Shown here in pieces: positions 6,759 through 16,085 of a stretch of 64,000 nucleotides of DNA. Every line of letters starts with the position of its first letter. Position 1 is the first letter of the stretch. The position numbers were made by a program, and so were the translations under genes. The stretch is from an uncultured Clostridia bacterium (lineage in GTDB: Bacteria; Bacillota; Clostridia; UMGS1883), in the NCBI GenBank assembly GCA_934476455.1, contig CAKSNY010000002.1, positions 1 to 64,000 of the forward strand. Reading direction: 5' to 3'. Below the pieces are notes generated by a model that made no database searches, was not told where the DNA came from, and was given only the letters and a program-made list of their open reading frames with translations.

Positions 6759-9689
6759 ATGAGTTACTGCTTGGGCATAGATATCGGCTCTACAACGGCG
6801 AAGGCTGTGCTTTTGGATGAAAAATTCAATATCGTGTTTGAAGCGTACGAAAGGCATTATTCGCGCACGCGTGAAAAATGCGCACAGCTTTTTTCGCGCG
6901 CGGCATTTGTTGCGGGCGAAGGAAAGATACATGTGGCGATTTCCGGCTCTGCCGGAATGGGGATAGCCGGTGCGATAGGTGTGCCTTTTATACAGGAGGT
7001 TATAGCAGAGGGCGAGGTTGTAAAGCGGCTCGAGCCCGATACCTCGTGCATTATAGAGCTTGGCGGCGAGGACGCTAAGATAGTATTTTTGCAGGGCGGT
7101 ACCGATGAAAGAATGAACGGCACATGCGCCGGCGGTACGGGCGCTTTTATAGACCAGATGGCAACGCTTTTAAACGTTACGGTTGACGAGCTTGACGCCC
7201 TCAGCCTTAATTATGAAAAAATATATCCGATTGCGTCGCGCTGCGGCGTTTTTGCAAAAACCGATATTCAGCCGCTGATAAACCAGGGCGCAAGAAAAGA
7301 GAATATAGCAAAGAGCATATACGGCGCCGTTGTAAATCAGACAATAGCGGGGCTTGCCCAGGGGAGAAGTATTAGCGGAAAGGTAATGTTTTTGGGTGGT
7401 CCGCTGTCGTTTTTGGAGGGGCTTAGGCGAAGCTTTAAGGAAACGCTTAAGCTGTCGGACGAAAATGCCGTTTTCCCGAAATATGCGCGCATTTGCGTTG
7501 CCCTCGGCGCGGCGTATTATGCGCAGACGCTTCCCGCAAAGTATGATATAGGCGAACTTGTAAAAAGAATATCCGCCGTAAAAAACGGCGGTGCCGTGCG
7601 CACGCTGCCGCCGCTTTTTGAAGATGAGAACGAATACAACACATTTTGTATACGGCACGGCAAAGCACACGTAAACACGAAGGATATAAAAACCTACAGC
7701 GGTGTGGCGTACCTTGGAATAGACTGCGGCAGTACCACGACAAAGCTTGTGCTTATAGCCGAAGATAAAGAGATTTTGTACTCGTACTATTCGTCAAACA
7801 AGGGCGCGCCCGTCAAGGTTGTGCGCGATTGTTTGAAAGAAATTTATTCGCTGTGCGGTGACCGCATACGTATAAAGGGCAGCGCCGTAACCGGCTACGG
7901 GGAGGAGCTTATTAAAAGCGCTTTCGGCGTTGATTACGGAATTGTGGAAACCATAGCGCATTTTACGGCAGCAAAATATTTCAGACCCGATGTTGACTTT
8001 ATTTTAGATATAGGCGGGCAGGATATAAAGTGCTTTAAGATACATAACGGTGCGATTGACAGTATAATACTTAATGAGGCGTGCTCGTCCGGGTGCGGTT
8101 CGTTTTTGGAAACCTTTGCGAAGTCTATGGGATATACCATAGACGAATTTGCAAAAAGGGGAATATACGCAAAAAATCCGGTGGATTTGGGCAGCCGCTG
8201 TACGGTATTTATGAATTCGTCCGTAAAGCAGGCACAGAAAGAAGGCGCAAGCGTTGAGGATATTTCTGCCGGATTGTCTATAAGCGTTGTTAAAAATGCA
8301 GTGTATAAGGTAATACGTGCGGCAAGCGCGGACGAGCTTGGGCAAAACATTGTTGTTCAGGGCGGTACATTTTACAACAATGCCGTTTTGCGCGCCTTTG
8401 AACGCGAGCTGCAAAGAAACGTAATCCGCCCGGATATTGCGGGGCTTATGGGGGCATACGGCGCGGCTATTTACTCCATGCGCGCTGTGTTTTCTTCGAT
8501 AATTACAAAAGAGAAGCTTGAAAGCTTTTCCCACAGCGTAAAGGCAACCGTTTGCCGCGGTTGTACAAATGCGTGCCATCTTACAATAAATACTTTTTCG
8601 GACGGGAAACGGTTTATATCCGGAAACAGGTGCAGCAAGGGCGCCGGCGTAAAAGAAAAGGATACCCGCCCCACACTGTACGAAAAAAAGCGCAGTCTGC
8701 TTCTCGAGGGGCGCAGCGTCGGGTCTGCGCGGGGAAGAATAGGGCTTCCGCTTGCACTCGGTATGTATGAGCTTTTGCCCCTCTGGCGGGAAATTTTTAC
8801 GTCGCTCGGGTACGAGGTTGTAATATCGCCGGTTTCTACGCGTAAGCTGTATGAGATGGGTCAGTTTTCCATTCCATCGGACACGGCGTGCTACCCGGCA
8901 AAGCTTATGCACGGGCATATCGCCTATCTTTTGCAGAAGGGCGTTGACGCAATTTTTTACCCGTGCCTTACCTACAATATTGACGAAAAGGCGGGCGATA
9001 ATCATTACAATTGCCCCGTTGTGGCGTATTATTCCGAGCTTTTGGCAGGAAATGTGGATGCGCTTAAAAACACAAGGTTTTTGTACCCGTATTTAAATAT
9101 TAACAGCAAATTTGAATTAACGCACGAGCTTAAGAGGTATTTTGACAAAAACCTGGAGCATTTTCCCGTATGGAAGATAGCAAAAGCGGTAAAAAACGGT
9201 ATGCGTGCGCTTGAAAGCTACAGAAAAGCCGTAAAAAAAGAAGGGCTTGCAGCGATAGACTATGCGCGCAAAAACAACAAACGGATAATGATACTTGCAG
9301 GGCGCCCCTATCATACAGACAGTGAGGTTTGCCACGGCATAGATAAGCTTGCACAGGAACTTGGCTTTGTGGTGATAAGTGAGGACAGCGTGCCTACGGC
9401 AAGCCAAAAACCAAAGGTAAACGTGCTTAATCAATGGACATACCACCAAAGGCTTTACAATGCGGCGCAGTTTGCTGCGGAAAACAAAGACACCGAGCTT
9501 GTACAGCTGGTATCGTTCGGGTGCGGCGTAGACGCAATAACCACAGATGAGGTACGCGCAATTTTGGAAAAAAGCAATAAGCTGTATACACAGCTTAAAA
9601 TTGACGAAATAACAAACCTCGGCGCGGTTAAAATCAGGCTGCGCAGCCTGATAGGCGCCATAGAGGAAAAGGAAGGCGGATTGAAATGA
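6759..9689 (+). CDS. 2-hydroxyacyl-CoA dehydratase activase (BadF/HgdC-type, two ATPase domains) with DUF2229-like region
   Basis: About 976 residues. Two actin-fold activase domains follow each other: the first opens GIDIGSTTAKAVLL and has CAGGTGAFIDQMA; the second opens GIDCGSTTTKLVLI (about residue 325) and has CSSGCGSFLETFA. Such Cys residues bridge a [4Fe-4S] cluster in dimeric activators that drive ATP-dependent electron transfer to 2-hydroxyacyl-CoA dehydratases. A Cys-rich linker (CRGCTNACHL ... NRCSKG) and a DUF2229-like C-terminal part (SDTACYPAKLMHGH) follow. ATG 6759 is preferred to the GTG at 6729 because GGGGAAAG lies at 6746-6753. The next gene overlaps by four bases. No dehydratase subunits are nearby, so the substrate is unknown. 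In related Clostridia I expect this as one very long protein. Confidence 0.85.
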   Translation: MSYCLGIDIGSTTAKAVLLDEKFNIVFEAYERHYSRTREKCAQLFSRAAFVAGEGKIHVAISGSAGMGIAGAIGVPFIQEVIAEGEVVKRLEPDTSCIIELGGEDAKIVFLQGGTDERMNGTCAGGTGAFIDQMATLLNVTVDELDALSLNYEKIYPIASRCGVFAKTDIQPLINQGARKENIAKSIYGAVVNQTIAGLAQGRSISGKVMFLGGPLSFLEGLRRSFKETLKLSDENAVFPKYARICVALGAAYYAQTLPAKYDIGELVKRISAVKNGGAVRTLPPLFEDENEYNTFCIRHGKAHVNTKDIKTYSGVAYLGIDCGSTTTKLVLIAEDKEILYSYYSSNKGAPVKVVRDCLKEIYSLCGDRIRIKGSAVTGYGEELIKSAFGVDYGIVETIAHFTAAKYFRPDVDFILDIGGQDIKCFKIHNGAIDSIILNEACSSGCGSFLETFAKSMGYTIDEFAKRGIYAKNPVDLGSRCTVFMNSSVKQAQKEGASVEDISAGLSISVVKNAVYKVIRAASADELGQNIVVQGGTFYNNAVLRAFERELQRNVIRPDIAGLMGAYGAAIYSMRAVFSSIITKEKLESFSHSVKATVCRGCTNACHLTINTFSDGKRFISGNRCSKGAGVKEKDTRPTLYEKKRSLLLEGRSVGSARGRIGLPLALGMYELLPLWREIFTSLGYEVVISPVSTRKLYEMGQFSIPSDTACYPAKLMHGHIAYLLQKGVDAIFYPCLTYNIDEKAGDNHYNCPVVAYYSELLAGNVDALKNTRFLYPYLNINSKFELTHELKRYFDKNLEHFPVWKIAKAVKNGMRALESYRKAVKKEGLAAIDYARKNNKRIMILAGRPYHTDSEVCHGIDKLAQELGFVVISEDSVPTASQKPKVNVLNQWTYHQRLYNAAQFAAENKDTELVQLVSFGCGVDAITTDEVRAILEKSNKLYTQLKIDEITNLGAVKIRLRSLIGAIEEKEGGLK

Positions 9690-10975
9690 CAGACTATTAT
9701 ATCCCCTTTACAAAAGAAATGAAAAAAACGCACACCATACTTGTTCCGAATATGCTGCCGACGCACTTTAAGCTTGTTATACAGGTGCTCAGGTCTTACG
9801 GATACAAGATGGAGCTTTTGGAAACCTCCGGACCGGAAATTACGGAAAAAGGGCTGAGATACGTACATAACGATACGTGCTATCCCGCGATACTTGTAAT
9901 AGGGCAGTTCATAGAGGCGATAGAAAGCGGGCGCTATGACCCTGACAAGGTGGCGCTTATACTCTTTCAGACAGGCGGCGGATGCCGCGCGTCGAACTAT
10001 ATTTCGCTGCTTAGAAAGGCGCTTAAAAAAAGCGGACACGAAAACGTGCCGGTGATTTCATTCAGCTTAAGCTCGATTGAAAAGCACCCGGGCTTTTCCC
10101 TTACCCCCGCGATGCTTTATAAAATGCTTTACGGGGCGGTTTACGGCGACCTTATAGCAAACCTTAAAAACCAATGTAAGCCGTATGAAAAGTTTAACGG
10201 CGACACAGATGCCCTCTGTGAGCTTTATACCGAAAAAACGGTGCGCCATATGCAGGAGGATAAGCTGTTTTTCCTTAAAGCGAAGGACGGTTTTTCCGAA
10301 ATTGTGCAGGCTTTTAAGAATATTAAGATGGAACGCACCCCGAAAATACGTGTGGGCGTAGTGGGCGAGATTTTTGTAAAATACTCGCCGCTCGGGAACA
10401 ACAATCTCGAAAAATTTCTTCTCGGAGAAGGGGCGGAGGTTGTTTGCCCCGGTCTTTTGGATTTTTGTATGTACAGCGTGTACACGGCAATTTCCGACTG
10501 TAAGCTTTACGGGATGAAAAAGTCGAAGCAGCTTGTATCGCATATGTTTTACAGGGTGCTTGAAAAGCTGCAGAGACAGCTGACAGAGGCTATCGCACAG
10601 GCGGGCATTTTCGACGTGCCTACACCGTTTGAAAATATAAAACGCTCGGCAAGCCGCTTTATAGGCACGGGGGCGCAGATGGGCGAGGGGTGGCTTTTGC
10701 CCGGCGAAATGATAGAGCTTTACGAAAAAGGCGTAAAAAACATAGTTTGCACACAGCCCTTCGGCTGTTTGCCGAACCATATTTTCGGAAAAGGTATGAT
10801 GAAGCCGCTTAAAGATAAAATGCCCGATCTTAATATCGTGGCAATAGATTACGACCCCGGCGCAACGCGCGTAAATCAGGAAAACAGAATTAAACTGATG
10901 CTTTCGGCGGCGCGCCCTCTGTTTGAAAAAGAAATCGGTGAAACAGAGAAAAAAACTGTAAAAACAGCAAAATAG
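9686..10975 (+). CDS. 2-hydroxyacyl-CoA dehydratase-related protein (activase partner)
   Basis: A 429-residue protein beginning TDYYIPFTKEMKKTHTILVPNM, with conserved Cys motifs NDTCYPAILVIGQF, GGGCRASNY and QPFGCLPNHIFGKGM. These resemble the C-terminal part of long activase-related proteins and the HgdB/DUF2229 fold that holds an iron-sulfur cluster. Its ATG overlaps the upstream stop (ATGA 9686-9689), so the two halves are made together and probably form one complex. Role: electron transfer or assembly for a radical dehydratase, or for another ATP-dependent reductase; exact reaction unknown. Confidence 0.75.
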   Translation: MTDYYIPFTKEMKKTHTILVPNMLPTHFKLVIQVLRSYGYKMELLETSGPEITEKGLRYVHNDTCYPAILVIGQFIEAIESGRYDPDKVALILFQTGGGCRASNYISLLRKALKKSGHENVPVISFSLSSIEKHPGFSLTPAMLYKMLYGAVYGDLIANLKNQCKPYEKFNGDTDALCELYTEKTVRHMQEDKLFFLKAKDGFSEIVQAFKNIKMERTPKIRVGVVGEIFVKYSPLGNNNLEKFLLGEGAEVVCPGLLDFCMYSVYTAISDCKLYGMKKSKQLVSHMFYRVLEKLQRQLTEAIAQAGIFDVPTPFENIKRSASRFIGTGAQMGEGWLLPGEMIELYEKGVKNIVCTQPFGCLPNHIFGKGMMKPLKDKMPDLNIVAIDYDPGATRVNQENRIKLMLSAARPLFEKEIGETEKKTVKTAK

Positions 10976-10978
10976 ATA

Positions 10979-11007
10979 TTTACTATTTTTGTCACTTATA
11001 GTATAAT
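10979..11007 (+). promoter_or_regulatory. Promoter of the hpf operon
   Basis: TTTACT (10979-10984), 17 bases, TATAAT (11002-11007). A ~75-base leader precedes hpf. Confidence 0.6.
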
Positions 11008-11087
11008 TAAGTTGAAAAGGGAGAACCTTTTTCGGGGAGGGTGAGAGGTATCTTGTCCGACACGCAACATTTTAAGGAGGGGCACAT

Positions 11088-11609
11088 ATGAAGACCAACA
11101 TTTATTCAAGAAAAGTGGAACTCAGCGAAGAAAAGAAAAACGCACTGACGAAGAAAATCGAAAAGCTGGGAAAGTTTTTTGACGATGATGTTACGGCTGA
11201 CATCTCGGTATCAACGCAGCGCGACAAGGTGATTGTAGAGGTAACGGTTCGCACCCCGGATATGATTTTCCGTGCGGAAGAGCGCGACGACATACTCCTT
11301 AATGCGGCGGATGAGATTGTAGAATCCATTCAGCGCCAGATTCGCAAAAATAAAACACGCCTTGCAAAAAGACTTCGCCAGGGAGATGTAAAGGCATTCG
11401 AAAGCTTTACGGCGGACGAGCCGGAAAGCGAAATAAAAATCGTAAAAACAAAAACACACCATATTAAGCCGATGAGCGCCGAAGAAGCGGTGCTTCAGAT
11501 GAATATGCTCGGACATTCGTTTTTTGTATTTTTGGATGCCGCAACGGATGAAACAAGAATAGTATACCGCAGAAAAGACGGAAATTACGGACTTATCGAA
11601 ACTGAATGA
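11088..11609 (+). CDS. hpf: Ribosome hibernation promoting factor, long form
   Basis: A 173-residue protein: N-terminal RaiA/YfiA-like domain (residues 1-100, with basic RQIRKNKTRLAKRLRQ) and the C-terminal dimerisation domain typical of long HPF (SAEEAVLQMNMLGHSFFVF ... TRIVYRRKDGNYGLIE). It binds the 30S subunit and pairs 70S ribosomes into inactive 100S dimers in stationary phase. AAGGAGG precedes ATG 11088. The following rnmV start overlaps its stop by four bases, giving a coupled RNA/ribosome-maintenance operon. Confidence 0.95.
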   Translation: MKTNIYSRKVELSEEKKNALTKKIEKLGKFFDDDVTADISVSTQRDKVIVEVTVRTPDMIFRAEERDDILLNAADEIVESIQRQIRKNKTRLAKRLRQGDVKAFESFTADEPESEIKIVKTKTHHIKPMSAEEAVLQMNMLGHSFFVFLDAATDETRIVYRRKDGNYGLIETE

Positions 11610-12199
11610 TAACCGTAAATGAAGTCATTATTGTAGAAGGTAAGTATGATAAAGCCGCAATAGAGCGCGTGTGCAGCAGCCCCGTTTTCACAACGGAGGG
11701 GTTTAGGATTTTCTCGGACAGGCAAAAGGTACGTTTTCTGAGAGAAATGGCAAAAAAACGCGGGCTTTTGGTTCTGACGGATTCGGACAGAGCGGGTTTT
11801 ATGATAAGAAACCGCATAAAGGCGGTTGTAAAAGAGGGTATTGTGCACCATGCATATATTCCGGAGGTTTTCGGAAAGGAGCGGCGCAAAAAATCCCCGT
11901 CAAAGGAGGGTAAAATAGGGGTTGAAGGTTTTGATGACGCAGCGCTTTTGGCTGTGCTTGAAAAATATGCAGCCCCGCGTAGAGAAGATGAGGCCGAAAT
12001 AACGAAAAAAGATCTTTACGCATGCGGACTGTACGGCGGCGCGAACTGCGCCGCCGTGCGCTCTGAGCTTTGCAAAAAGCTGGGAATACCGCAGGCAATA
12101 TCGGTAAACGCTTTGGTACAGGCGCTTAGCGTGCTTTTAACAAAAGATGAACTATATGATTTTGCGGAGAGATTTCAATGTACGACGGACACAGATTAA
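11606..12199 (+). CDS. rnmV: Ribonuclease M5-like TOPRIM protein (5S rRNA maturation)
   Basis: A 197-residue protein with an N-terminal TOPRIM fold: EVIIVEGKYDKAAIE (Glu) and LTDSDRAGFMIR (the DxD motif), then a C-terminal helical region like DUF4093 (DLYACGLYGGANCAAVRSELC). RNase M5 trims 5S rRNA precursors in Firmicutes. The start overlaps hpf, and the 3' end overlaps radC by 22 bases. Confidence 0.85.
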   Translation: MITVNEVIIVEGKYDKAAIERVCSSPVFTTEGFRIFSDRQKVRFLREMAKKRGLLVLTDSDRAGFMIRNRIKAVVKEGIVHHAYIPEVFGKERRKKSPSKEGKIGVEGFDDAALLAVLEKYAAPRREDEAEITKKDLYACGLYGGANCAAVRSELCKKLGIPQAISVNALVQALSVLLTKDELYDFAERFQCTTDTD

Positions 12200-12852
12200 G
12201 GGTGAAAAAACGATTTGCTTCCGAGGGTTTTTCCTCCTTTCAGGATTATGAGGTATTGGAGCTTCTTTTATTTTACGCCATACCCCAAGGGGATGTTAAG
12301 CCGCTGGCAAAAAAGCTTTTAGCACATTTTCATACGCTTCGGGCAGTTTTTGACGCGGATATTGAGAGTTTAAAGAAAGTAAGCGGAATCGGTGAGCATA
12401 CCGCCACGCTGATAACAATGATTCCGCAGCTTTCGCAGTTTTACGTGTCGCTTGCTTCGCGCGACAAAAAGACTATTTCAAGCACAGCCGAGGCGGGGCG
12501 GTATGTTTGTGATATGATAGGGGCAAATGCGGTGGAGGTTTTCTCTGTTATATGCCTCGATTCAAAAAGGCGCGTGCTTGCGTTTAAAAATATTGAAACA
12601 GGCACGGTAACGCAGGCAAATGTACATCCGAGAAAGGTTGTGGAATTTGCCATAAGGCATAATGCCGCAGCGGTTATACTGGCGCATAATCACCCATCGG
12701 GAACGATGCAGGCATCCGAAAACGACAGGATGATTACAAGGCAGCTGTGCGATTTGTTTGAGGGACTGGGCATACATGTGATAGATCATATAATAGCCGC
12801 AGGTCCGACAAGATTTTTGAGTATGAGTGATAACGGCATTATGCCGAATTAG
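12178..12852 (+). CDS. radC: RadC family JAB-domain protein
   Basis: A 224-residue protein with N-terminal helix-hairpin-helix (VSGIGEHTATLI) and a C-terminal JAB/MPN metalloprotease-like domain holding HNHPSG and the downstream Asp (about 175-188). Historically called a DNA repair protein, but its true activity is unclear. It overlaps rnmV by 22 bases and is followed by yqeY, so it belongs to the hpf operon. Confidence 0.9.
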   Translation: MYDGHRLRVKKRFASEGFSSFQDYEVLELLLFYAIPQGDVKPLAKKLLAHFHTLRAVFDADIESLKKVSGIGEHTATLITMIPQLSQFYVSLASRDKKTISSTAEAGRYVCDMIGANAVEVFSVICLDSKRRVLAFKNIETGTVTQANVHPRKVVEFAIRHNAAAVILAHNHPSGTMQASENDRMITRQLCDLFEGLGIHVIDHIIAAGPTRFLSMSDNGIMPN

Positions 12853-12868
12853 AAAGGATTTGATTGTT

Positions 12869-13306
12869 ATGACGCTTGCCAATCTTCAAAAGGATATGAT
12901 TGCAGCGATGAAATCGCAGGACAAGGTAAGAAAGGGTGTAATATCTTCACTTATTGCAGCGGTAAAAAAATACGGAATAGACAACGGTGTAAGAAACGAT
13001 ATTACAGAGGAAATGACAGACAGCGTTATTTTAAAAGAGCTTAAAAGCGCGAAAGAGCAGCTTGACACATGCCCGCCCGAGCGTACAGAGCTTTTGTCAG
13101 AATATAAAACGAATTACGAAATAATAAAAGAGTATGCCCCAGAGCTTATGTCGGAGGAGGAAATCAGAAACTTTATACAAAAAAACTGTGCAGACGTTAT
13201 CGCAACGAAAAACAAAGGAATGATTATGAAAACCGTTATGGCTTCACTTCGCGGTAAGGCAGACGGCAAGGTTATAAACGCGGTTGTTGCGGAGCTTTGC
13301 AAATAA
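12869..13306 (+). CDS. yqeY: GatB/YqeY domain protein
   Basis: A 145-residue, helical cytosolic protein. TLANLQKDMIAAMKSQDKVRKGVISSLIAA at the start and a Lys-rich C-terminal MKTVMASLRGKADGKVINAVV are typical of the YqeY family, which resembles the tail domain of GatB that contacts tRNA. The N-terminus in frame extends to 12827, but ATG 12869 follows AGAAAGGA and matches family length. Function is not settled. Confidence 0.85.
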   Translation: MTLANLQKDMIAAMKSQDKVRKGVISSLIAAVKKYGIDNGVRNDITEEMTDSVILKELKSAKEQLDTCPPERTELLSEYKTNYEIIKEYAPELMSEEEIRNFIQKNCADVIATKNKGMIMKTVMASLRGKADGKVINAVVAELCK

Positions 13307-13326
13307 AAAATCCGCGTTTACTTTAG

Positions 13327-13380
13327 GCGTGCCGGCTTTATCGGCGCGCTTAATCCGCAAGTTTTTGCTTGCGGAGTATT
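13327..13380 (+). terminator. Weak terminator-like double hairpin after yqeY
   Basis: GCGTGCC/GGCGCGC and TCCGCAAG/CTTGCGGA form two adjacent stems, followed by a short T-rich stretch just before the antiporter gene. Termination would be incomplete. Confidence 0.4.
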
Positions 13381-13402
13381 TTATGTTTAGAGAAGTGATA
13401 AA

Positions 13403-14596
13403 ATGGATTACGGTGTTTTTAAAGATTTGGCAATTATAATAGTAGCGGCTAAGCTTATGGGGCTTTTGGCGCGTAAAATAAATGTGCCGCAGGTTGTTGG
13501 CGAAATACTTGCGGGGCTTTTGATAGGACCAAGCATTTTGGGATTTGTGGATCAGTCTGACTTTCTTTCCCAAATGGCTGAGATAGGCGTTATTTTACTT
13601 ATGTTTTCAGCCGGATTGGGGACAAACCTGCGCGATATGGTACGCACGGGTCCTACAGCGTGCCTTATAGCGCTTTCCGGCGTATGTGTGCCGCTTTTGT
13701 GCGGAACGCTTCTTTATATGGCGTTTTACGGGTTTGACGCCGTAGGCTCACCCGAGTTTTTTAAGGCATTGTTTGTAGGTACAATTCTTACGGCAACGTC
13801 TGTAAGCATAACGGTTAAGGCGCTGAGCGAAATGGGCAAGCTTAAAAGCGAAATAGGAACAATGCTTGTAAGCGCAGCCATTATAGACGATGTTATGGGC
13901 ATAATCGTGCTTACGGTTGTAATAGGTCTTGGCACGGGAAAGGGCGGCGGCTCTGCCGTTTTGCCGGTTATATTGCGCACGGCGATGTTTTTTGTCTTTG
14001 CCGGCGTATTGGGAGTTGTTATCTATAAAATATTTAAAAGGCTGGACAGTGCATACAAACACACTCAGCGTATACCGATTTTGGGTCTGGCGCTGTGTAT
14101 GTATATGTCATACGCGGCGGAACGGTATTTCGGTGTTGCGGATATTACGGGCGCATTTGTTGCGGGAATTATACTTTGCAACATAAAAGACGCCGGCTAC
14201 ATAGAAGAAAAAATGAATATAAATTCATATATGCTTTTCGGACCGGTATTTTTTGCGGGTATAGGGCTTAAAACGGATATTTCGCATCTGTCCGGCGGTA
14301 TAATACTGTTTGGGGTTTTCTTTGTTATAGTGGCGCTTCTTTCAAAAATTATAGGCTGCGGGCTTATGGCAAAAGTGTGCGGCTACAGCTTATCGGACGC
14401 GCTTAAGGTGGGAGTAGGTATGATGACGCGCGGCGAGGTTGCGCTTATTGTTGCCCAGAAGGGGCTTTCGGTAAAAATCATAGGAGCCGATATGTTTACG
14501 CCCGTAATTTTACTTATAATAATCTCGTCAATACTTACACCTATAGTTCTTAAGTTTTTATATTCGCGCGGGGGTGAGGAAGCTGTCACTGCCTGA
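13403..14596 (+). CDS. CPA2 family cation:proton antiporter (KefB/NapA-like)
   Basis: A 397-residue polytopic membrane protein, about 12 hydrophobic segments. It opens with LMGLLARKINVPQVVGEILAG, the usual first helix pattern of CPA2 antiporters, and contains the acidic ion-site helix SAAIIDDVMGIIVL (two adjacent Asp). It lacks the C-terminal TrkA-N domain of KefB/KefC, so it is the short NapA-like type. Likely exchanges Na+ or K+ for H+. The 3' end overlaps trmK by 23 bases. Confidence 0.88.
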   Translation: MDYGVFKDLAIIIVAAKLMGLLARKINVPQVVGEILAGLLIGPSILGFVDQSDFLSQMAEIGVILLMFSAGLGTNLRDMVRTGPTACLIALSGVCVPLLCGTLLYMAFYGFDAVGSPEFFKALFVGTILTATSVSITVKALSEMGKLKSEIGTMLVSAAIIDDVMGIIVLTVVIGLGTGKGGGSAVLPVILRTAMFFVFAGVLGVVIYKIFKRLDSAYKHTQRIPILGLALCMYMSYAAERYFGVADITGAFVAGIILCNIKDAGYIEEKMNINSYMLFGPVFFAGIGLKTDISHLSGGIILFGVFFVIVALLSKIIGCGLMAKVCGYSLSDALKVGVGMMTRGEVALIVAQKGLSVKIIGADMFTPVILLIIISSILTPIVLKFLYSRGGEEAVTA

Positions 14597-15278
14597 TATA
14601 GATTTATTTTTAACGCCGCGGCTTAAAATGGTGGCAGATGCCGTGCCCGAAAGCCGCGTTGTATGTGACATCGGCACAGACCATGCGTATGTGCCGATTT
14701 ATCTTATAAAAAACAAAATCTGCCGAAGCTGTATAGCTGCCGACATAAGGAAAGGCCCTTTAAAAGCGGCGCAGGAAAATATAAAAAAATTCGGCGTTGA
14801 AAATGATGTTAAGCCGCGTTTATCCGATGGGTTTTGCGCACTTTCGCAATTTGAAGCGGAAACCGCAATAATTGCGGGAATGGGCGGCGAAACAATAGCA
14901 AAAATTTTGGAAAAAGATACAGGCGTGAAAAATTTTGTGCTTCAGCCGCAGACGGCAAAGGCTTTTTTGCGCTTGTTTTTACAGCAGAACGGATACCTTA
15001 TAAAAAAAGAATATCTGTGCAGAGAGGGCGAAAAAATGTATGTGTGCATTTTTGCCGTGCGCGGAAAAATGCCCCCTCTTTCTGAAACGGAGGCACAAAT
15101 AGGACCGATGCTTATAAAAGAGCGTCCGCCGCTTTTTAAAGAGTATGTACGTTACAGAAAGCGCGAGATAGACTGTGCGCTTGAAAAAATGCGCTTTGCA
15201 GGCAGCGCTTGGCATAGACGTGAAGAATTTGAAAATCTGAAAGCCGAGTATGAAAGGCTTATTGATGAAAGGGTGTGA
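14574..15278 (+). CDS. trmK: tRNA (adenine(22)-N1)-methyltransferase TrmK
   Basis: A 234-residue class I SAM methyltransferase. PRLKMVADAV opens it and motif I reads VCDIGTDHAYVPIYLI; IIAGMGGETIAKIL is the family's central motif. It makes m1A22 in tRNA. The GTG at 14574 is the only start that keeps the family N-terminus; GGGGGTGAGG immediately around it acts as the ribosome site, and the overlap with the antiporter gene indicates coupling. Confidence 0.9.
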   Translation: MRKLSLPDIDLFLTPRLKMVADAVPESRVVCDIGTDHAYVPIYLIKNKICRSCIAADIRKGPLKAAQENIKKFGVENDVKPRLSDGFCALSQFEAETAIIAGMGGETIAKILEKDTGVKNFVLQPQTAKAFLRLFLQQNGYLIKKEYLCREGEKMYVCIFAVRGKMPPLSETEAQIGPMLIKERPPLFKEYVRYRKREIDCALEKMRFAGSAWHRREEFENLKAEYERLIDERV

Positions 15279-15282
15279 AAGT

Positions 15283-16071
15283 ATGGTTTCGCTTAAAGAG
15301 ATTGAAGCATTTTTGGAGGAAAGATTTCCGCCGCAGTATAAAGAAGATTACGACAATATCGGGCATCTGGCGGGATTTTCGGATATACGGACGGAGAATG
15401 TGCTTTTATGCCTTGACGTAACGGCAGACGTTGTGCGCGAAGCGGCGGCACGCGGCGCCCGTATTATAATTTCGCACCACCCCGTAATTTTTTCGGGGGT
15501 AAAAAGCATTACAGATGAAACACCGGCAGGGGAGGCGCTGCTGCTTAGTGCAAAGCTTGGAATGGGTATTTACAGCGCACACACAAATGCAGACAGCGCG
15601 CCGAACGGATTAACGGATTTTATTGTGAAAAAGCTGGGGCTTAAAACTGTCGGTACGCTTACGGGTTCATTGGGAAGAATATGCGTGCCGAATACAAAAA
15701 TGTCCGCCTCACAGCTTTGCAGCCGCATAAAAAAAGAATTTTTTGTAAAACATCTTTACTCCACGTTAAAAGAAGATCGCCCCGTAGAAAAAATAGCCGT
15801 TGTAAACGGCGGCGGGGGCGGCGATACGGCGCTGCTTGCAGCAGAGTGCGGAGCGGATATATACATATCGGGTGACTTAAAGCACCACGAACATATGCTT
15901 TTCTCTTCGCTTCAAGGTATTGATTTTATAGAAATGCGGCATTATGACAGTGAGTTTTGCATAACGCAGCTTTTAAAAGAGGAGTTAAAATCCCGCTTTA
16001 AGGATGACCTCGGTGTGTTTATTTCCGAGAAAAACAAAAATCCTTTAATTGACACAGATAATATATTGTGA
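15283..16071 (+). CDS. Nif3-like dinuclear metal-centre protein (YqfO type)
   Basis: A 263-residue Nif3/DUF34 family protein. Metal ligands are visible in ISHHPVIFSGVKSI (HH), YSAHTNADSA (H-x-x-x-D) and near the end DLKHHEHMLF and MRHYDSEFC. The Bacillus-type ~110-residue insert is absent. Called GTP cyclohydrolase 1 type 2 by homology, but the true substrate is unknown. It follows trmK directly, a pairing conserved in Firmicutes. ATG 15283 is selected over the ATG at 15265, which overlaps the trmK end. Confidence 0.88.
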   Translation: MVSLKEIEAFLEERFPPQYKEDYDNIGHLAGFSDIRTENVLLCLDVTADVVREAAARGARIIISHHPVIFSGVKSITDETPAGEALLLSAKLGMGIYSAHTNADSAPNGLTDFIVKKLGLKTVGTLTGSLGRICVPNTKMSASQLCSRIKKEFFVKHLYSTLKEDRPVEKIAVVNGGGGGDTALLAAECGADIYISGDLKHHEHMLFSSLQGIDFIEMRHYDSEFCITQLLKEELKSRFKDDLGVFISEKNKNPLIDTDNIL

Positions 16072-16085
16072 TAGAATAACAGGGG

